Assembly: GCA_949130485.1 (NCBI GenBank)
Contig: OX422192.1
Location: forward strand, 3,604,085 to 3,668,084
Direction: 5' to 3'
DNA length: 64,000 nucleotides
Source of the DNA: Agelas oroides
Taxonomy: Eukaryota > Porifera > Demospongiae > Agelasida > Agelasidae
Position numbers and translations under genes: made by a program
The notes under the pieces: model-generated
What the model saw: the letters and a program-made list of their open reading frames with translations, nothing else
Database searches by the model: none
What the model was told of the DNA's origin: nothing
In this document: piece by piece, positions 1 through 9,935 of the stretch
Position numbering within the stretch: position 1 is the first letter of the stretch
Layout of the letters: each line of letters opens with the position of its first letter

Positions 1-119
1 TGACAAGTACTGACTGCAATGGACGACTTTGTTGCGACATCGTTCTGGGAAGTAAGGTATATATTTACATTTAGCGTATGGCTATTCTCGGGCACTAACA
101 ACAATGGCCTTATACCATG

Positions 120-858
120 CCATTTTTAAGGTCGTCTCTAATCGCTGGACTGGATTGTGGACTGGATCACTGGACTGGACTGCTGGACTGGATTACTGGA
201 CTGACCTTTGAACTAAAATTACATGACCTCCACCCAATCAGATGTGCTGAATTGGGTCACATGTTCGATGCTTAGCGGCTAATAGATTCCCGAGAAACAA
301 AGGATGCGGCATGCAGCAACTGTGGGAGTTTTGTGCCTAAGAGACCTTGAAAGGTATGCATATACTACAGCAGATGGAGCAGCTTGGTAGGCCAATTGGC
401 ACTATAATCTATTCCAAGGCCTCTCGCTGACCAAGCATAGTTTTTACATGGCTGGGTATTTACATAGCCTGGTAACCACTAACCAGTATAGCATTTGACA
501 GCAGCGTTCTCCATGATACTCCGGCAGTACATTGTTTGTAGTAAAGAGGCCTTTGTCAGTACTTTTGATGCTCTTTTGTGCTTGCTATAGTCAGAGGGTG
601 CTTTGAGCTCACTGCGTGTACACAGATTCATGATGCACATTCGTCCATGTAGTTGTGCATTGTGCACTCATGTACACTCCCTAACATGCAGTGGGAAGAT
701 GAAGTGCAGCTTATAGTAAGGCAGTTACTGTAAACAAATTTATTGGATGAAAATCATGTGATATCAACAAATTAAGTCCAATAATCCAGTCCATCAGTCC
801 AGTCCAGCAATCCAGTCCACAATCCAGTCCAGTGATTAGATACGACCCATTTTTAAGG
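120..858. mobile_element. MULE-like non-autonomous palindromic element, copy 1
   Basis: Inverted ends of about 85 bp (130-220 and 774-847) start with a version of GTCGTCTCTAATCGCTGG and run into tandem TGGACTGGAT-type units. The flanks repeat CCATTTTTAAG directly (120-130 and 847-857), a target duplication of about 9-11 bp, which suggests a Mutator-like element. The interior has no credible coding frame. The same termini recur at 21530-22283. The element type is inferred from duplication length only. Confidence 0.7.
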
Positions 859-1597
859 ATAAACTAAATGGTAGCTTTCAAAAGTTCAAACGAACTGTAG
901 ATTTACTGTCTCAAAGATTGCACTACATGTAGCTACCTCACACTAGCAACAGATCATTGCACATACTAGATGTAGTCACTGCCCACAATATCCTAGAAGC
1001 TCCAATTGGACGGTTGCCATTATATCGCAGTTCATCTGCTCAATCTGGAGACACAGGGAAGGCGAACGACTATAGTTTTCTGTTCCTTAAGAAGCAACTC
1101 TTTTGTACGAGGCAACGGCCACTATGGTGATCACATGACTTTTATATTGGAGCCAGTGATGGCCAATTACCACTTTCAGCCAAAAACATTTTTACCACCT
1201 TAGCCATCAAATTTCGAAAATTCTTTCTGCTTATGTGATAAAGCATATCCTCTTCACAAAGAATCTTGGATGGGAAAATATGAATCCATTCACTTTTGGA
1301 GAAAAGTGACTTTCTAATTAGTGCACACCATCACAATGACATATTTCTGGCTATAATTAACCCTCGGCGCGCATGCGCGAGGGTTACAGTAGTTGTCCTG
1401 TGTGTCTGTGTGTGTGTCAGTTTTCTCTATTCTGCCTTCTCTCGCTTTTAGGCGTTCAACGAGAGGTATCAGCGGCTACAGCGCGGAAAATGCAGTAAAA
1501 TTAAAAAGCCGTTTTCTCTAAAACTGCTTGGTTCAAAAGTTAGAAGCGTTAACTTATAAACTTACAGCGACTAAGTCAGCCATTTTCTTCACGTGCA
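859..1597. other. Intergenic, no gene recognised
   Basis: No convincing exon is seen. It holds a short hairpin (AACCCTCG at 1359-1366 against CGAGGGTT at 1378-1385, around a GC-rich GCGCGCATGCGC core) followed by a short TG-rich stretch near 1400-1420; this looks like the edge of a dispersed repeat. Confidence 0.5.
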
Positions 1598-2023
1598 ATG
1601 TTCCGTATACCTCTCTGTAACACGTACATAGTGGTAATGTGTGATCACGTGACTTGGAGTGTTTTCCGTCGAACGTTTGTGACTGTCTTTTACGAGAGGT
1701 TCAGAAAGGTTGCTCACAGTGTAATACCGCAGTGTAATACCGTAGTGCATGCAATGGAGTGCAATAGGTCTATGCGTCTGAGAAAGGTATGCGCACAGTG
1801 TAATACCGTAGTGCACGTGAAGAGATCAGTTTGTGACTGTGGCCATGCCTTTGCATCGAAGAAAGGAAAGCAGTGTATTGCTGTTGGGAAGCCTGAGAAC
1901 GCAATGAAACGTAGAAAAGCCTTACTGTCTGAGGAAGGGTTATTAGTGGGGAAAGAGGGAGACAAAGTCCGCAAAACGAGTAAGAGAGCTTCTGAAACAC
2001 GTGAGCAGACTTTGCACAGGTAA
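1598..2023 (+). CDS. Short ORF with zinc-ribbon-like cysteines, probably repeat-derived
   Basis: A 141-codon frame. Its middle carries CAQCNTVVH followed by CDCGHAF, i.e. a CxxC ... CxC(G/H) arrangement like a treble-clef or zinc-ribbon knuckle, then a Lys/Arg-rich tail. The CxxCNTVVH segment occurs as a partial internal duplication (nucleotide repeats around 1725-1750 and 1795-1815). The N-terminal part looks non-coding, so the true start may be an internal ATG or a splice acceptor. No partner exon or function can be assigned; it may be a fragment of a mobile-element gene. The zinc-binding call rests on the cysteine spacing alone. Confidence 0.35.
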   Translation: MFRIPLCNTYIVVMCDHVTWSVFRRTFVTVFYERFRKVAHSVIPQCNTVVHAMECNRSMRLRKVCAQCNTVVHVKRSVCDCGHAFASKKGKQCIAVGKPENAMKRRKALLSEEGLLVGKEGDKVRKTSKRASETREQTLHR

Positions 2024-3432
2024 GAACAGAACCAAACACATCTGGCAAGCATGACAGCTTCTATTGTTCACGAGACAGTGATCGGTTCTAGTCAACACAC
2101 AAGTACAATCACATGCACTGCTGCGCCGAGGGTTTGGCACTTCAGTGCCTTTCATTTATTCTGTAGTACATGTACATGGTTTGGTTTCCCACCCCAGGAT
2201 ATTGGTAATATCAACCATTCACTTCTGCCTCACACCATTTTCAACGTCTAAAGGAAAAGAAATGGTATTTTGGCAATGTATTTTAGTACCTTTATGGAAG
2301 TAGCTAGCTAGCAGTAATATCATAATTGGTCCGACGTGATTACCAAAGTGAGCGTTGCAATTATCAATGAGATATTTACTCTCTACAGTTGGATAATGTA
2401 TGTTAAGCAGAAAGGAAGTTATGGAAACCTCACACTTTTGTTTCCCACCTGTGCCTTAACACACCTGAGTAGTCACCATGGTTCTATTCACGAACGAGAT
2501 AACTAGGAGTTCCGAGTTATATCTGACCATGCAACGTTTACGGAAATTCCCATTCCTGTTTATCATTCCTGTTTTCCATTCTTGTTTCCCATTCCCCATG
2601 AAACTGTTTCCTTTTTTTGCCTCCTAAGTTTGAATGTGTTCTATGCTGTCACCGAGTGTGTTGTTGGCTTACGGAAGGTCTCCAATAAGAACAAAAGCTG
2701 TATATTTGTAAGCGATGATGAACTAAACCTTCATTAGTTGCAACACCTGCACTGTCCTAATCTCAGCTCATCAAGAAAGTGCAAAACACTGAAAAGCTGT
2801 CCATATGATGTTCTCGGGTTCTGATGCCTTCCTCGATCCGACACACTTGAAACCAGATCCTTGACAAATGGGTGTCACAAAGTGGCTATGGAGAACTGTA
2901 GACTGTTTCTCTGTACCAACTTCATCTTTTATTTCCAGCAGATCCTGCTGCCCAGCCCTGTACTTGAGCATAACTGGGATTACTTTGTTAACTCCTTGGA
3001 GTTTTCGTGGCCATTTGCTCTTTGTATAAATAACATTTGGTTTCATAAATAAACACACATGTAAGAATTAAAAAACAGAGCCTAGTAGCCAATCAAAAGT
3101 GTGCCTGCATTCAGGTGGAGTATACATCTCTACTCCAGCATATTTATTGACCATACCCAGCCTTTCTAGTTTGTTGGGTGGTTTGGATCTGAGACTCGGC
3201 TGTCTCCGCCGGGGCAAGTAATGGCAATTTGCCTATAAATTCAGTCTATAAATCGAGCATATTAACCACACCCCAAGATGCTCATAAGAGCTACGGAAGC
3301 AAAACGAAGTCAAGTTACAAATCTAAATCCCACCTGTTCAATACTTGGCCCTCCTCGTAAGTCCTCCCTTTTCATCAACTTCTCTCTCTTGGTGATCCCG
3401 GTATTAATCACATGATCAGCTGCAAGTTTGCA
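2024..3432. other. Intergenic, no gene recognised
   Basis: No splice-consistent coding unit was found. A minus-strand frame at 2771-3058 (95 codons, Lys/Glu-rich in the middle) is open but matches nothing I recognise and has no partner exon. The right edge is the start of the tyrosine-recombinase retrotransposon. Confidence 0.4.
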
Positions 3433-3598
3433 AAATGAAGTTTAACTGGTATCAGTTAAACGCAGTTAACAGGAACGGGGTCTTACCCGCGCTTGGAATT
3501 ATTAAGTTTACAGAAGGCGGGGCTGTTAGTAGTGCACATGCGCTACAGCGTCAGTTAGCCTCGTGGCCTCGTGCTGGTGCCAAGCAGTGTTCATCAGC
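3433..3598 (+). repeat. Split direct repeat A1
   Basis: 166 bp, indistinguishable by eye from A2 at 9150-9315. It probably contains the promoter or 5' leader, because gag starts 43 bp downstream. Near its left end is the palindrome GTTTAACTG-gtat-CAGTTAAAC (3440-3461). Confidence 0.92.
3440..3461. promoter_or_regulatory. Candidate recombinase-binding palindrome at the A1 tip
   Basis: Perfect 9-bp arms GTTTAACTG / CAGTTAAAC separated by 4 bp, only 7 bp inside the element end, and repeated in A2. Tyrosine recombinases bind short inverted arms around a strand-exchange core. The assignment is inference. Confidence 0.4.
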
Positions 3599-3640
3599 AG
3601 TGTTCGCCATAGTCCGTATCCTTTGTCATCCGCTCCTAAC

Positions 3641-5012
3641 ATGTCTCAACCACCCCCTTCTACCTCGCGAACCACCGAAGAGCCCGTCATAGAGCGACAG
3701 GAGACTCCAGCTGACCCCCCTTCCACTGTGGACACCATCGTGGCCAAAGTGCTGGAAGCGCTCCAAAAGCAACAGCAGCCAGGAACTTCAGGACCCTCCT
3801 TAGGCTCAAGTGGTAAGTAAAAACAGCCGGCATGCCAGGCAATGCTCTCTCCTCCCGTGGCTACTCCACTTCCCCAAGGAAGTGTGACACGCAATGTGCT
3901 AGGGAGGGAGGGTGGCCGTGCAAGGCGGGGCGCGTGTTGCAAGTGAGCCAAATAAGCAAGAATAGTGTGCACTGGCAATGGCGAGTAGGCACACTGGTTA
4001 AGCAAGGCCAGTGAACAGGGCAAGGCAACCAGCTAGGGGAGTACCAAGCAGTTTAAACTCCCTTCTTGGCTGTTATCATGCAGGTGCACTTTTGGGAAAG
4101 CTGCCCACACCTGAGCAGCTGGAAGAACTTCAAGAGTTTCAAGACCAGCCAGCGGTGCCAGCTCAGCAGGAGCGGGAAAAGGCCGGCATGAACAATCAAC
4201 CAAAGGCAGTGTTAGCAGCTACAAAGCAGTCCACGTCCACCATGGTAATGCTAGGGGTAGGCCTGCCTGCCCTGCACAAGAAACTCGTGGACAAAATTGA
4301 GGCAGGCGAATATATTGATTTCACTGAGCTCCCGCCGGCGAGGGGAAAATCCCGATCTATTTTACCAGCGGTGGAAGGCCAGGTGCTAGTAGTGCAAGCA
4401 GTGGACCTCCTGCAATCTCGCCGGGTGATTCCTGACCTGGCAACATGGCTGCAGTGCTTCGCCATCTATGCAGCAGTAATTGCCTCTAAACAGCCGTCCC
4501 GCCTCCCAGACCTCCTTGCCTACATGTCAATAATCGCAAAGGCTAGCCAAAAGTTCTTATGGCCATCCTGGGTGGTATACGACCAAAACTTCCGGCAGGA
4601 AGCTGCCAGCTGCGGGAACTCCGAGTGGGCCAGGGTCGACCCAGGAATCTACGCTCAATGTTTCACAGACATGGCAATTGGGTCGGAAGGGTGGTGCAAG
4701 CACTGCCAGTCAATAGAGCACACCTCTGAACGCTGCCCGCTAGTTCCAGCTTATCCGAACAGCATGGAAGCAGGCTTGCAAGGCAGGATTAAGAGTCAAA
4801 GACGGCCAGGAGCGGCACTAGTTCCTCCCCCACAAAAGCGAGTTCAGATGGCGTACCCCGATGACTACTGCATTAAGTTTAAACGTTTCAAAGGTGACTG
4901 CAAGTTTGGGAAAGCCTGTCGTTTTCCGCACGTCTGCAGTGCATGCAAAGGGCCACACCCTGTCAGCAGGTGTGATCGGGTGCGAAATGCAGAGCCAACC
5001 GTTTCAAAGTGA
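3641..5012 (+). CDS. Gag-like protein of the retrotransposon, with one intron
   Basis: Exon 1 is 3641-3812 and exon 2 is 4084-5012, with a 271-bp intron (donor TG|GTAAGT, acceptor CATGCAG|GT). Splicing is in phase 1 and gives 366 residues; unspliced, translation stops two codons into the intron. The N-terminus is Pro/Ser/Thr-rich. The middle has the helical pattern and W..YD..FR segment common in Gag of this element class. The C-terminal third carries a CCHC knuckle (CKHCQSIEHTSERC), a CCCH-like finger (C-x9-C-x5-C-x3-H near residues 330-350) and a second CxxC..H..C knuckle. The likely role is RNA binding and particle assembly. Spliceosomal introns are known in some DIRS-order elements but remain unusual for a retroelement. 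Confidence 0.8.
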
Positions 5013-5353
5013 ACTGAGTATCATTCAGAGGGCATGTTCCCAAAAACTACTTACTAGTGTTGTGCTGATATCAGACTGTTCATGTATGTCATCACTTTAC
5101 TCTCACCGCTGTTTCTAATTACCGCTCATCTGCTTTCATTGTCACTGTCTATTATAATCATTTGGTCTAATTAGTAAATTTGATGCAGGCTGCTAGCTGA
5201 GTTGAGCAAGTGCAGGGCAGCATGTTTCCACCTCTTGTTCTTCTCTAAAGTTCTCCGCCTATACTCCTCTGTCCTCTCTCATTCTCCTACCCTCATATTC
5301 TATTCTTTTTGTCATCTGTTGTCTCCTGCCGGCATGCACAAAAACAGCACACT
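5013..5353 (+). other. Gag-RT spacer within the retrotransposon
   Basis: About 340 bp of pyrimidine-rich sequence between the gag stop and the first in-frame ATG of the RT frame. The RT frame is open back to 5309 and a possible acceptor (AAAAACAG, ending near 5347) lies just before the ATG, so RT may be reached by splicing. No donor could be fixed. Confidence 0.5.
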
Positions 5354-7144
5354 ATGAAGCCGCTCTTTATCTCCACAGAGTGCGTGAAGAGTACCGTGGC
5401 AAGACACAGCAGTTATCCCTACACCCCCCAACTACTGGCCCTTGATGCATGCAGGCCTTGTGTACCTGTGGAGCTACCGCATGCTTTGTGTGAAGTGACC
5501 ACCCCTCTGTGCATCCAAGCGTGGGAAAGAGAACTGGCACATCACCCGGACCAGCAGCTAGTGGCATATATCCTTAGCGGAATAAAAAATGGCTTTCGCG
5601 TGGGGTTTAACCATGGAGCTCTTGCTCTGCGAATAAAAGGGGGGAATATGTTATCAACCAGGCAAGCCCCTAACGTAGTAGAGAATTACCTCAAAGAGGA
5701 GCTGGAGCTGGGTAGGGTCGTCAAGCTGTCAAGCTCCGAGGCGTTAAAACTCGGGGTGCACTGTAGCCCATTTGGGGTGATACCAAAAAAGCATAAGCCG
5801 GGTAAGTGGAGGCTGATCATAGATCTGTCAGCGCCTGAAGGCTCAAGCGTCAATGACGGCATTGCTAAGGAGCTCTGCAGCTTAGCTTATACCTCAGTTG
5901 ACGAGGTAGTAGCGTGCATATTAAAACAGGGGAAGGGGTCGCTACTAGCAAAAATGGATCTAAAGCAAGCTTATCGAAATGTTCCCGTCCACCCGCAAGA
6001 TCGCCTGCTACTTGGAATGGAGTGGCAGGGAGACGTCTTCGTTGATAAGGCGCTCCCATTCGGACTGCGGTCGGCTCCTCTGATATTCTCAGCGCTGGCG
6101 GACTGCCTGCAGTGGATAATGGAGCAGCGTGGTGCCGATAATGTGTTTCACTACCTGGATGATTTTTTGACCGTCGGCAAGGGGCGATCCCCACAGTGCA
6201 GCGCCAATTTAGAGGTCATGAAGCACACCTGCGCAGACACTGGTTCTCCAGTGGAGCCAGAGAAGCTTGAGGGCCCAGCTACAGTAATAGGTTTTCTGGG
6301 GCTGGAACTTGACACCAATGAGATGGTAGTCAGGCTCCCATCAGATAAGCTTGCACGCCTGATGGAGATGCTGTCTGCTTGGAGGGGCAAGAAAGCCTGT
6401 AGAAAACGTGAGCTACTCTCTCTAGTAGGGGTCTTGTCCCACGCGAGTAAAGCTGTGAGGCCAGGGAGAGCATTCCTTAGACGCCTCATCGACTTGTCGA
6501 TGGTGGTGAAGCATTTGGATCATTATATCAGACTCAACGGATCAGCGAGGTCAGATATAGAGTGGTGGTTTCGCTTCGCTAGTAAATGGAATGGTACCGC
6601 AATGATGACAGTAGTTGACAGAAGCAATCCGGTGGCATTGATCACATCAGACGCTTCTGGTAGCTGGGGCTGCGGGGCCTTCTACCTGTCCCAATGGTTC
6701 CAGATCGCATGGGGCGGTCCTGTAGCCGAGTCCTTTATTACTGTAAAGGAGCTGGTGCCAATTGTGGTGGCTGCGGCAATCTGGGGTAAATCCTGGGCTG
6801 GTGGCACTGTATTAGCAAAATGTGATAATGCTGCAGTGGTAGCAATGATCAATAAGGGCAACTGCAAAGAACAGGAATGTATGCATCTGCTGCGGTGTCT
6901 TTCCTTTATTGGTGCAGAGTTCAACTTTAACCTGGTTGCTACTCATGTTGAAGGCCGGGAGAATGTGTTGGCTGATGCGCTTTCCAGAAATAATATCTCT
7001 CTCTTCTGTCAACTCTACCCGCAGGCTCATGCTACCCCAACCCGCATCCCGCCAGAATTGCTGGACCTTCTTGTCCTGTCCAAGCCCGACTGGACATCAG
7101 CAGCTTGGACAGAGCTGTGGAGCACTATTTTCGCCACGGTCTAG
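5354..7144 (+). CDS. Reverse transcriptase / RNase H of the retrotransposon
   Basis: 596 residues from the first in-frame ATG; the frame is open upstream to 5309. RT motifs are in order: the KWRLIIDLS segment, KMDLKQAYRNVPV, LPFGLRSAP, and the catalytic box FHYLDDFLTVG with YLDD at about residues 267-270. RNase H follows, with catalytic acidic residues in ITSDASGSWGCG, KELVPIV, KCDNAAVVAMINKG and ENVLADALSR. It copies element RNA into circular cDNA and degrades the template. The fold and motif spelling fit DIRS/Ngaro-type RTs. The last 40 bp overlap the recombinase frame, so the recombinase may be made by frameshift, reinitiation or a spliced message. The frame is undamaged. Confidence 0.92.
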   Translation: MKPLFISTECVKSTVARHSSYPYTPQLLALDACRPCVPVELPHALCEVTTPLCIQAWERELAHHPDQQLVAYILSGIKNGFRVGFNHGALALRIKGGNMLSTRQAPNVVENYLKEELELGRVVKLSSSEALKLGVHCSPFGVIPKKHKPGKWRLIIDLSAPEGSSVNDGIAKELCSLAYTSVDEVVACILKQGKGSLLAKMDLKQAYRNVPVHPQDRLLLGMEWQGDVFVDKALPFGLRSAPLIFSALADCLQWIMEQRGADNVFHYLDDFLTVGKGRSPQCSANLEVMKHTCADTGSPVEPEKLEGPATVIGFLGLELDTNEMVVRLPSDKLARLMEMLSAWRGKKACRKRELLSLVGVLSHASKAVRPGRAFLRRLIDLSMVVKHLDHYIRLNGSARSDIEWWFRFASKWNGTAMMTVVDRSNPVALITSDASGSWGCGAFYLSQWFQIAWGGPVAESFITVKELVPIVVAAAIWGKSWAGGTVLAKCDNAAVVAMINKGNCKEQECMHLLRCLSFIGAEFNFNLVATHVEGRENVLADALSRNNISLFCQLYPQAHATPTRIPPELLDLLVLSKPDWTSAAWTELWSTIFATV

Positions 7145-8073
7145 CAGAGTCCTCTCGTCGTTCCTATAATTCAGCAAAGAAACGTTATGTGGACTTCTGC
7201 TCGGATGCTGGTTTTCTTCCCGTTCCCGCTTCGGAACACCAACTGTACCAGTTCGTCTCACACATGGCTGACGTTGGTCTAAAACACAAAACCATCAAGT
7301 GCTACCTATCTGCAGTCAGGCATCTTCACTTGGAAGAGAAGCTACCGGATCCTGGTCTGTGCAACATGGCAAGGCTTGAGCATGTTCTGCGTGGTGTTAA
7401 GTCACTACAGGCCAAGCAAGGCTCTCAGTCGAAGCCACGTCTCCCTATCACCCCTACAATCCTATTAAAACTACGGAAAGTGTGGGACTCGCGTCCAACA
7501 GATAAAGACCGTATCATGCTATGGGCAGCATCGTGTATTTGCTTTTTCGGCTTTATGAGAGCGGGGGAAATCACAGTCCCGTCAGACACTGCCTATGACG
7601 CATCAACTCATTTAAGTGTTAAAGACGTGTCGATGGATAGCAAATCTAATCCTGGGATGGTAAAACTACACCTCAAAGCTTCAAAGACAGATCCTTTCCG
7701 GCAGGGAGTAGATATTTTTGTTGGCAAGACAACAGATCGTCTCTGCCCAGTTGCTGCATTACTATCATACATTGCTGTGAGAGGCTATGGCGAGGGCCCA
7801 CTCTTTATTTTTAGCGATGGGCGGTTCCTGACTCGTGACAGATTTGTTGCTAAAGTACATGAGGCGATGAGCTTAGCAGGTCTGAACTACAATGACTATT
7901 CAGGGCATAGCTTCAGAATAGGGGCCGCGACGACAGCTGCCCAGAAAGGAATCAGTGACTCCACAATCAAAATGCTGGGAAGGTGGAAAAGCTCTGCATA
8001 TGCATTGTATATAAAGACTCCCAGGGACCACCTTGCCAAGTTTTCAACCACTTTGGTGTCGGAGGACAAGTAA
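7105..8073 (+). CDS. Tyrosine recombinase (integrase) of the retrotransposon
   Basis: About 322 residues. The N-terminal half is the helical core-binding domain (GLAESSRRSY, AKKRYVDFC). The catalytic domain shows the tetrad: Arg in GFMRAGEIT (about residue 152), HSFR (His 268, Arg 271), Trp in LGRWKSS (294), and the nucleophile Tyr in YALYIKTP (299 or 302). It should recombine the circular cDNA into chromosomal DNA, leaving no target duplication. There is no obvious ATG at the start and the frame overlaps the RT frame by 40 bp, so expression probably depends on frameshifting or splicing. The frame is intact. Confidence 0.9.
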   Translation: MDRAVEHYFRHGLAESSRRSYNSAKKRYVDFCSDAGFLPVPASEHQLYQFVSHMADVGLKHKTIKCYLSAVRHLHLEEKLPDPGLCNMARLEHVLRGVKSLQAKQGSQSKPRLPITPTILLKLRKVWDSRPTDKDRIMLWAASCICFFGFMRAGEITVPSDTAYDASTHLSVKDVSMDSKSNPGMVKLHLKASKTDPFRQGVDIFVGKTTDRLCPVAALLSYIAVRGYGEGPLFIFSDGRFLTRDRFVAKVHEAMSLAGLNYNDYSGHSFRIGAATTAAQKGISDSTIKMLGRWKSSAYALYIKTPRDHLAKFSTTLVSEDK

Positions 8074-8138
8074 GGATACTAAGTTGTCTAAGAGCATACT
8101 GTCATGGCTAGCCTCTTTCTTTGCTTGTATTGTATTAA

Positions 8139-8784
8139 CTCTTTGCACGCGGAAATGGTTTGTACATTACCGTTTATTAACGCGGAAATTAATGTTATCA
8201 GTCTGAGGTCAAAGTGGCAAGCGTTGCCTAGCACGGCCCTGGGCAGTCCCAGTGGGCTGATTTGCATAGACAGCGTGTAACTAGGCTGGACTAGTTTATC
8301 TAAATAGCTGATCAGTGCTAGGTAAGCAATTTGTACTTGTTTGAAGCCATTATCTGCGGCTTTACATCGTAGCTGACCAGCGATTCGAAACGGCGCCGAT
8401 TTTCTCACTTGTCACCTACAGCCTTGACAGATTCAGCCGATTTCCAAGTTATCTAAAGGTAGTACTCCAACCTTGAGTGAAAACTGGAGGCCGTTTGCTC
8501 CCCGTGTTGAAGAGAAAGCTTCGTGTTTAACAGCCCTTGGTCAAATTCACGATCACTCGCGAACTAGCACCGCCCCTTCCTGCCTTTTATGAGATCAACG
8601 TAAGTGCAAAAGGTGTAGTCTAGACTTATTACTACTCAATAGACAGGGATTTACCCTAACTTCTTGTTTGGCTTTACTATTGCGCGGTTCTGCTTTTCCT
8701 AAGATCCCGTGCAGATTTATGTGCACTTCGCGTAGGCTAAATTAATCACGTATGCATATAAATCTGCACTTCGCGTGCAAAGAG
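8139..8784. mobile_element. piggyBac-like MITE inside the retrotransposon
   Basis: Inverted ends CTCTTTGCACGCG / CGCGTGCAAAGAG flanked on both sides by TTAA (8135-8138 and 8785-8788), the target site of piggyBac elements. It is 646 bp long with no transposase frame. It lies between the recombinase stop and B1, so it would be copied along with the host element. Confidence 0.75.
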
Positions 8785-8865
8785 TTAATGCAGTTATTAA
8801 TGAGCTTGTCCTGAGGGGGAGTGGAGTTGAAGAGCTAGGTTAGGGGTTCACTTGGGTGATTACTT

Positions 8866-9151
8866 TGGGTGTGTATCTACTAACAGGGCTGTTGTAGAGT
8901 TAGTAGAGTGACCCAAGTGTACCTCTTTGAGCTAGATAGTGAAGGGGACCTACACAGCACATCAAGCAGGTAATAAAGTTGTCAATCATATTATTAACAA
9001 GCCGTGTAGGCCCCCCTAATCGGCACGTCACCTCCGCCCCACCTCCACACTTTATACCTGTTGTATCACAGGTAGATCGGCAGATGTTATGCTAGTGTAT
9101 GTCAAAACGGTATAGTATGCTGCATGGCTTATATATCCCTGTGGATGTTAA
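8866..9151 (+). repeat. Split direct repeat B1
   Basis: 286 bp, matching B2 at 9447-9733 base for base as far as I can see. It begins TGGGTGTGTATCTACTAACA and ends GGATGTTAAA, directly joined to A2. Confidence 0.92.
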
Positions 9152-9315
9152 ATGAAGTTTAACTGGTATCAGTTAAACGCAGTTAACAGGAACGGGGTCT
9201 TACCCGCGCTTGGAATTATTAAGTTTACAGAAGGCGGGGCTGTTAGTAGTGCACATGCGCTACAGCGTCAGTTAGCCTCGTGGCCTCGTGCTGGTGCCAA
9301 GCAGTGTTCATCAGC
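9150..9315 (+). repeat. Split direct repeat A2
   Basis: Copy of A1, including the GTTTAACTG/CAGTTAAAC palindrome. The B1-A2 joint reproduces the junction expected when B2 meets A1 in a circle. Confidence 0.92.
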
Positions 9316-9446
9316 CCCACCCTCCCATCCCATTATCTTGGGGGCCGCAGGGCCCATGTTGTTCATCTTCTTCTCCACTGGGTCATCCTGGATGTCCTGG
9401 TGTGACAGGTGCGGAGGTGTCGTTGTTTTGTTTTTGTTTCCGGACG

Positions 9447-9733
9447 TGGGTGTGTATCTACTAACAGGGCTGTTGTAGAGTTAGTAGAGTGACCCAAGTG
9501 TACCTCTTTGAGCTAGATAGTGAAGGGGACCTACACAGCACATCAAGCAGGTAATAAAGTTGTCAATCATATTATTAACAAGCCGTGTAGGCCCCCCTAA
9601 TCGGCACGTCACCTCCGCCCCACCTCCACACTTTATACCTGTTGTATCACAGGTAGATCGGCAGATGTTATGCTAGTGTATGTCAAAACGGTATAGTATG
9701 CTGCATGGCTTATATATCCCTGTGGATGTTAAA
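9447..9733 (+). repeat. Split direct repeat B2 (right end of the element)
   Basis: Copy of B1 ending GGATGTTAAA. The spacer 9316-9446 between A2 and B2 is unique. The terminal AAA is shared with the flanking palindromic element. Confidence 0.9.
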
Positions 9734-9935
9734 GGTTCCTGTTAGGTACAGGCCGAATGCCGCATCCGGTGGGTGGAGCTATGGGCGTGACCTTATGTCA
9801 TGATGATATGTGAAGGGGCTACACCCGGTTTGAAACGGTTACATCATCTCATTAAATATTCATAACCCTTCGCGCTGGCTTTTGCATGACTGTTGTACTT
9901 TGACCTCGACTGCTGACTTTTGCTTGCTTGGCAAG

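Larger units (their letters stand above)
3433..9733 (+). mobile_element. Ngaro-type tyrosine-recombinase retrotransposon (DIRS order)
   Basis: A 6.3-kb element with gag (3641-5012), reverse transcriptase/RNase H (5354-7144) and tyrosine recombinase (7105-8073) all on +. The repeats are arranged A1 (3433-3598) ... B1 (8866-9151) - A2 (9150-9315) - B2 (9447-9733). B1 and A2 abut without a gap. This split-direct-repeat plan is known for Ngaro/PAT-type elements, which integrate a circular cDNA by recombination and make no target duplication; DIRS1 itself has inverted ends. No methyltransferase domain lies between RNase H and the recombinase, which also favours Ngaro. A1/A2 and B1/B2 look identical by eye and all three frames are open, so the insertion appears young. 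A piggyBac-like MITE sits in its 3' region. Confidence 0.9.

Noticed and set aside
9152-9478. Frames starting MKFNWYQLNAVNRNG at 3435 and 9152 as coding sequence
   Set aside because: They are the A repeats of the retrotransposon; gag starts downstream at 3641.
3433-9733. Classification as a DIRS1-like element
   Set aside because: The termini are split direct repeats, not inverted repeats with an internal complementary region, and no methyltransferase domain is present.
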